Below, piece by piece: positions 62,570 through 64,000 of a stretch of DNA of 64,000 nt (the stretch's first letter is position 1; every line of letters begins with the position of its first letter). Below the pieces are notes generated by a model. It searched no databases and was not told the DNA's origin. It saw only the letters and a list, made by a program, of their open reading frames with translations. Source of the DNA: an uncultured Solirubrobacterales bacterium. Its GTDB lineage: Bacteria > Actinomycetota > Thermoleophilia > Solirubrobacterales > JACPNS01. A program made the translations under genes and the position numbers. The stretch is from positions 1 through 64,000 of the forward strand of contig CAKZMQ010000015.1 of assembly GCA_937128795.1 (NCBI GenBank), given 5' to 3'.

Positions 62570-64000
62570 TCACTCGCCGCGCAACTCGGCGCGCTTGATC
62601 TTGCCGCTCGCCGTCTTGGGCAGTGCGTCAGCGAACTCGACGACGCGCGGGTACTTGTACGGCGCGGTGATTTCCTTGACGTGGTTCTGCAACTCGGTCG
62701 CGAGCGCGTCCGAGCCTTCGTAGCCATCCTTCAACACGAGCACGGCGCGAACCACGGCGCCCCGTTCATCGTCGGCCGCTGCGACCGCCGCAGCCTCGGC
62801 GACGGCGGGATGACTGATCAACGCGCTCTCGACCTCGAACGGCCCTATGCGGTATCCGGCCGAGAGGATGATGTCGTCGCCGCGCGAGTCGAACCAGATG
62901 TAATCGTCCTCGTCCTGTGAGACGAGGTCGCCGGTGCGCCACCAGGCGCGGCCTTCGGCGTCGGTGGTCAGTTCGGGCGCGCTGAGCTGGCCAGGGGTGC
63001 CGTAGCCAGCAAAGAACGTCGGCACGGTTGCCGGATCGACCCAGAGTTCGCCGTCGACGATCTGAGTCTCGATCCCCGGCATCGGTCGACCCATCGAACC
63101 GGGTTTGATCGGGTCACCCGGGCGAACGGCCGTGATCGCACCGGTCTCGGTCTGCCCGTAGCCGTCGCGGATGTCGACTCCGAGGCCGTCGTGCCAGTTC
63201 TTGAAGATCTCCGCGTTTAGTGCCTCGCCGGCGCTGACGCATTGGCGGAGCGAGGGGATGGGGGAAAGTTCAGTTCTGCGCGCGATCACGCGGTACTCGG
63301 TCGGTGCCATGCAGAGCACGCCGACGTTCTCGGCGGCAATCGTCGCCATCCGTTCCTCGGGGTCGAAGCGCTGGTCGTGCAGCACGGCGGCGGCGCCGCA
63401 GAGCCACGGAGTCAGGAAGACGTTGCGCGCGGACTTCGACCACCCGCTCGCGGCAGTACACCAGGCGACCTCGCCGGGGCGGGCGCCGAACCAGTTGTCG
63501 GCTTGCAGTCGCTGGCCTGGCAAACAACCATGGGTGTGGACGACGGGCTTTGCCTCGCCGGTTGTGCCGGAGGTGAAGATCATCAGGGCCGGGTCGTTTG
63601 GTTCGACAGCTGCAGCTGGAGCGGGGGAGTGCGTTGCCAGCGAGGAGTCAGGCACGAGGATCGTCTCGCCATCCCAGCCGCTTGCCGCCAGCTCGGCGCG
63701 GTTGCGCTCGTCGCAGACGACGAGCTTCGGCGCCGCCTTCTCGACGCGCAGCGCCAAATCCTTCGCGCGCAGCATTTCGTTGCACGGGAGCACCACTGCG
63801 CCCATCCGCCAGCAGGCGAGCATCGAGAACACCCACTCCGGGCGATTACCAACGAGGGTGAGGACTACATCGCCACGCGCGACGCCGCGGGCTGCGAAGG
63901 CCCCGGCGTAGGCGGCAGAGGCATCGACAACTTCGGCAAACGAAAATACGCGGCGATCGCCTGCGCGCGAAAGCTCGATCAACGCGTCACCCGGAGGATC
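62570..64000 (-). CDS. AMP-binding acyl-CoA synthetase (5' end beyond window)
   Basis: The 476 visible codons run off the window edge; the first residues (DPPGDALIELSR) are clearly not a start. Motifs: the P-loop-like ALMIFTSGTTGEAKPV, DGYGQTETG, the hinge region WWRTGDLVSQDEDDYIWFDSRGDDII and the catalytic lysine in ASGKIKRAEL. It activates a carboxylate as acyl-AMP and joins it to CoA; the type resembles medium-chain/acetyl-CoA synthetases. Substrate unknown. Confidence 0.93.
   Translation of the reverse strand, partial: DPPGDALIELSRAGDRRVFSFAEVVDASAAYAGAFAARGVARGDVVLTLVGNRPEWVFSMLACWRMGAVVLPCNEMLRAKDLALRVEKAAPKLVVCDERNRAELAASGWDGETILVPDSSLATHSPAPAAAVEPNDPALMIFTSGTTGEAKPVVHTHGCLPGQRLQADNWFGARPGEVAWCTAASGWSKSARNVFLTPWLCGAAAVLHDQRFDPEERMATIAAENVGVLCMAPTEYRVIARRTELSPIPSLRQCVSAGEALNAEIFKNWHDGLGVDIRDGYGQTETGAITAVRPGDPIKPGSMGRPMPGIETQIVDGELWVDPATVPTFFAGYGTPGQLSAPELTTDAEGRAWWRTGDLVSQDEDDYIWFDSRGDDIILSAGYRIGPFEVESALISHPAVAEAAAVAAADDERGAVVRAVLVLKDGYEGSDALATELQNHVKEITAPYKYPRVVEFADALPKTASGKIKRAELRGE

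Overview
The window is high-GC bacterial DNA with short gaps, many stop/start overlaps (ATGA, GTGA, TGATG) and frequent GTG/TTG starts. A LexA gene preceded by CGAAC-N4-GTTCG boxes, a PknB-type kinase, MmpL-like transporters, DUF3467 and YaaA proteins and a c-di-AMP riboswitch point to Actinomycetota. The overall gene set fits a Thermoleophilia/Solirubrobacterales-like lineage, but that placement is inference.

Layout. 1-2.8 kb: end of a Flp/Tad-type pilus or secretion cluster (TadE-like proteins, an unknown protein, and a TadE/TadG-like membrane anchor fused to a VanY peptidase and a lytic transglycosylase). 2.8-6.6 kb: uvrC, rapZ and a sulfotransferase-like gene. 6.7-11.2 kb: a glycolytic operon gap-pgk-tpiA-gpmI. 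11.3-15.8 kb (minus strand): Ser/Thr kinase, lipoprotein, a twin-receiver response regulator and a NarL-type histidine kinase. 15.8-19.1 kb: M48 protease, DUF3467 protein and argS. 19.2-21.0 kb (minus): cytochrome c maturation genes resA-like, ccmH and ccdA; the partner genes ccmE-ccmF-ccmI-like and secG lie at 35.5-38.7 kb. 21.1-22.4 kb: two related small membrane proteins.

22.43-33.68 kb is an 11.2-kb integrative element bounded by 47-bp perfect direct repeats, the right one forming the 3' part of an intact tRNA-Gly(CCC). It carries a tyrosine integrase, two MerR/excisionase-like HTH proteins, a winged-helix replication-like protein, several single-pass membrane proteins, a DUF5677 protein, a DUF3800 protein overlapped by a possible nuclease/toxin-like gene, a terminase-small-subunit-like protein and a C1q-type phage fibre/decoration protein. 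There is no capsid, portal, large terminase or lysis gene. An 18-bp repeat with a 14-bp palindromic core lies about 80-87 bp upstream of both the replication-like operon and the packaging-like operon. I interpret this as a phage satellite (PICI-like) or a heavily reduced prophage.

33.7-49.2 kb returns to chromosomal genes: uracil-DNA glycosylase, corA, the ccm/secG group, a class I amidotransferase, an acyl-CoA dehydrogenase/APH-like kinase/phosphatase operon, a TetR-controlled Baeyer-Villiger monooxygenase operon, a secreted TIM-barrel/peptidoglycan-binding protein, yaaA, tRNA-Leu(GAG) and a double-hotdog thioesterase. 49.2-54.8 kb: SOS boxes and lexA, RNase P RNA with terminator, a membrane cytochrome c, a saccharopine-dehydrogenase-like reductase, a c-di-AMP (ydaO) riboswitch in front of an unknown one-helix membrane protein, and glnA. 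54.9-64 kb: two tandem MMPL transporters, an O6-alkylguanine-DNA alkyltransferase, a YyaL/DUF255 protein, a 26-bp perfect inverted repeat, a four-helix membrane protein and an acyl-CoA synthetase cut by the window end.
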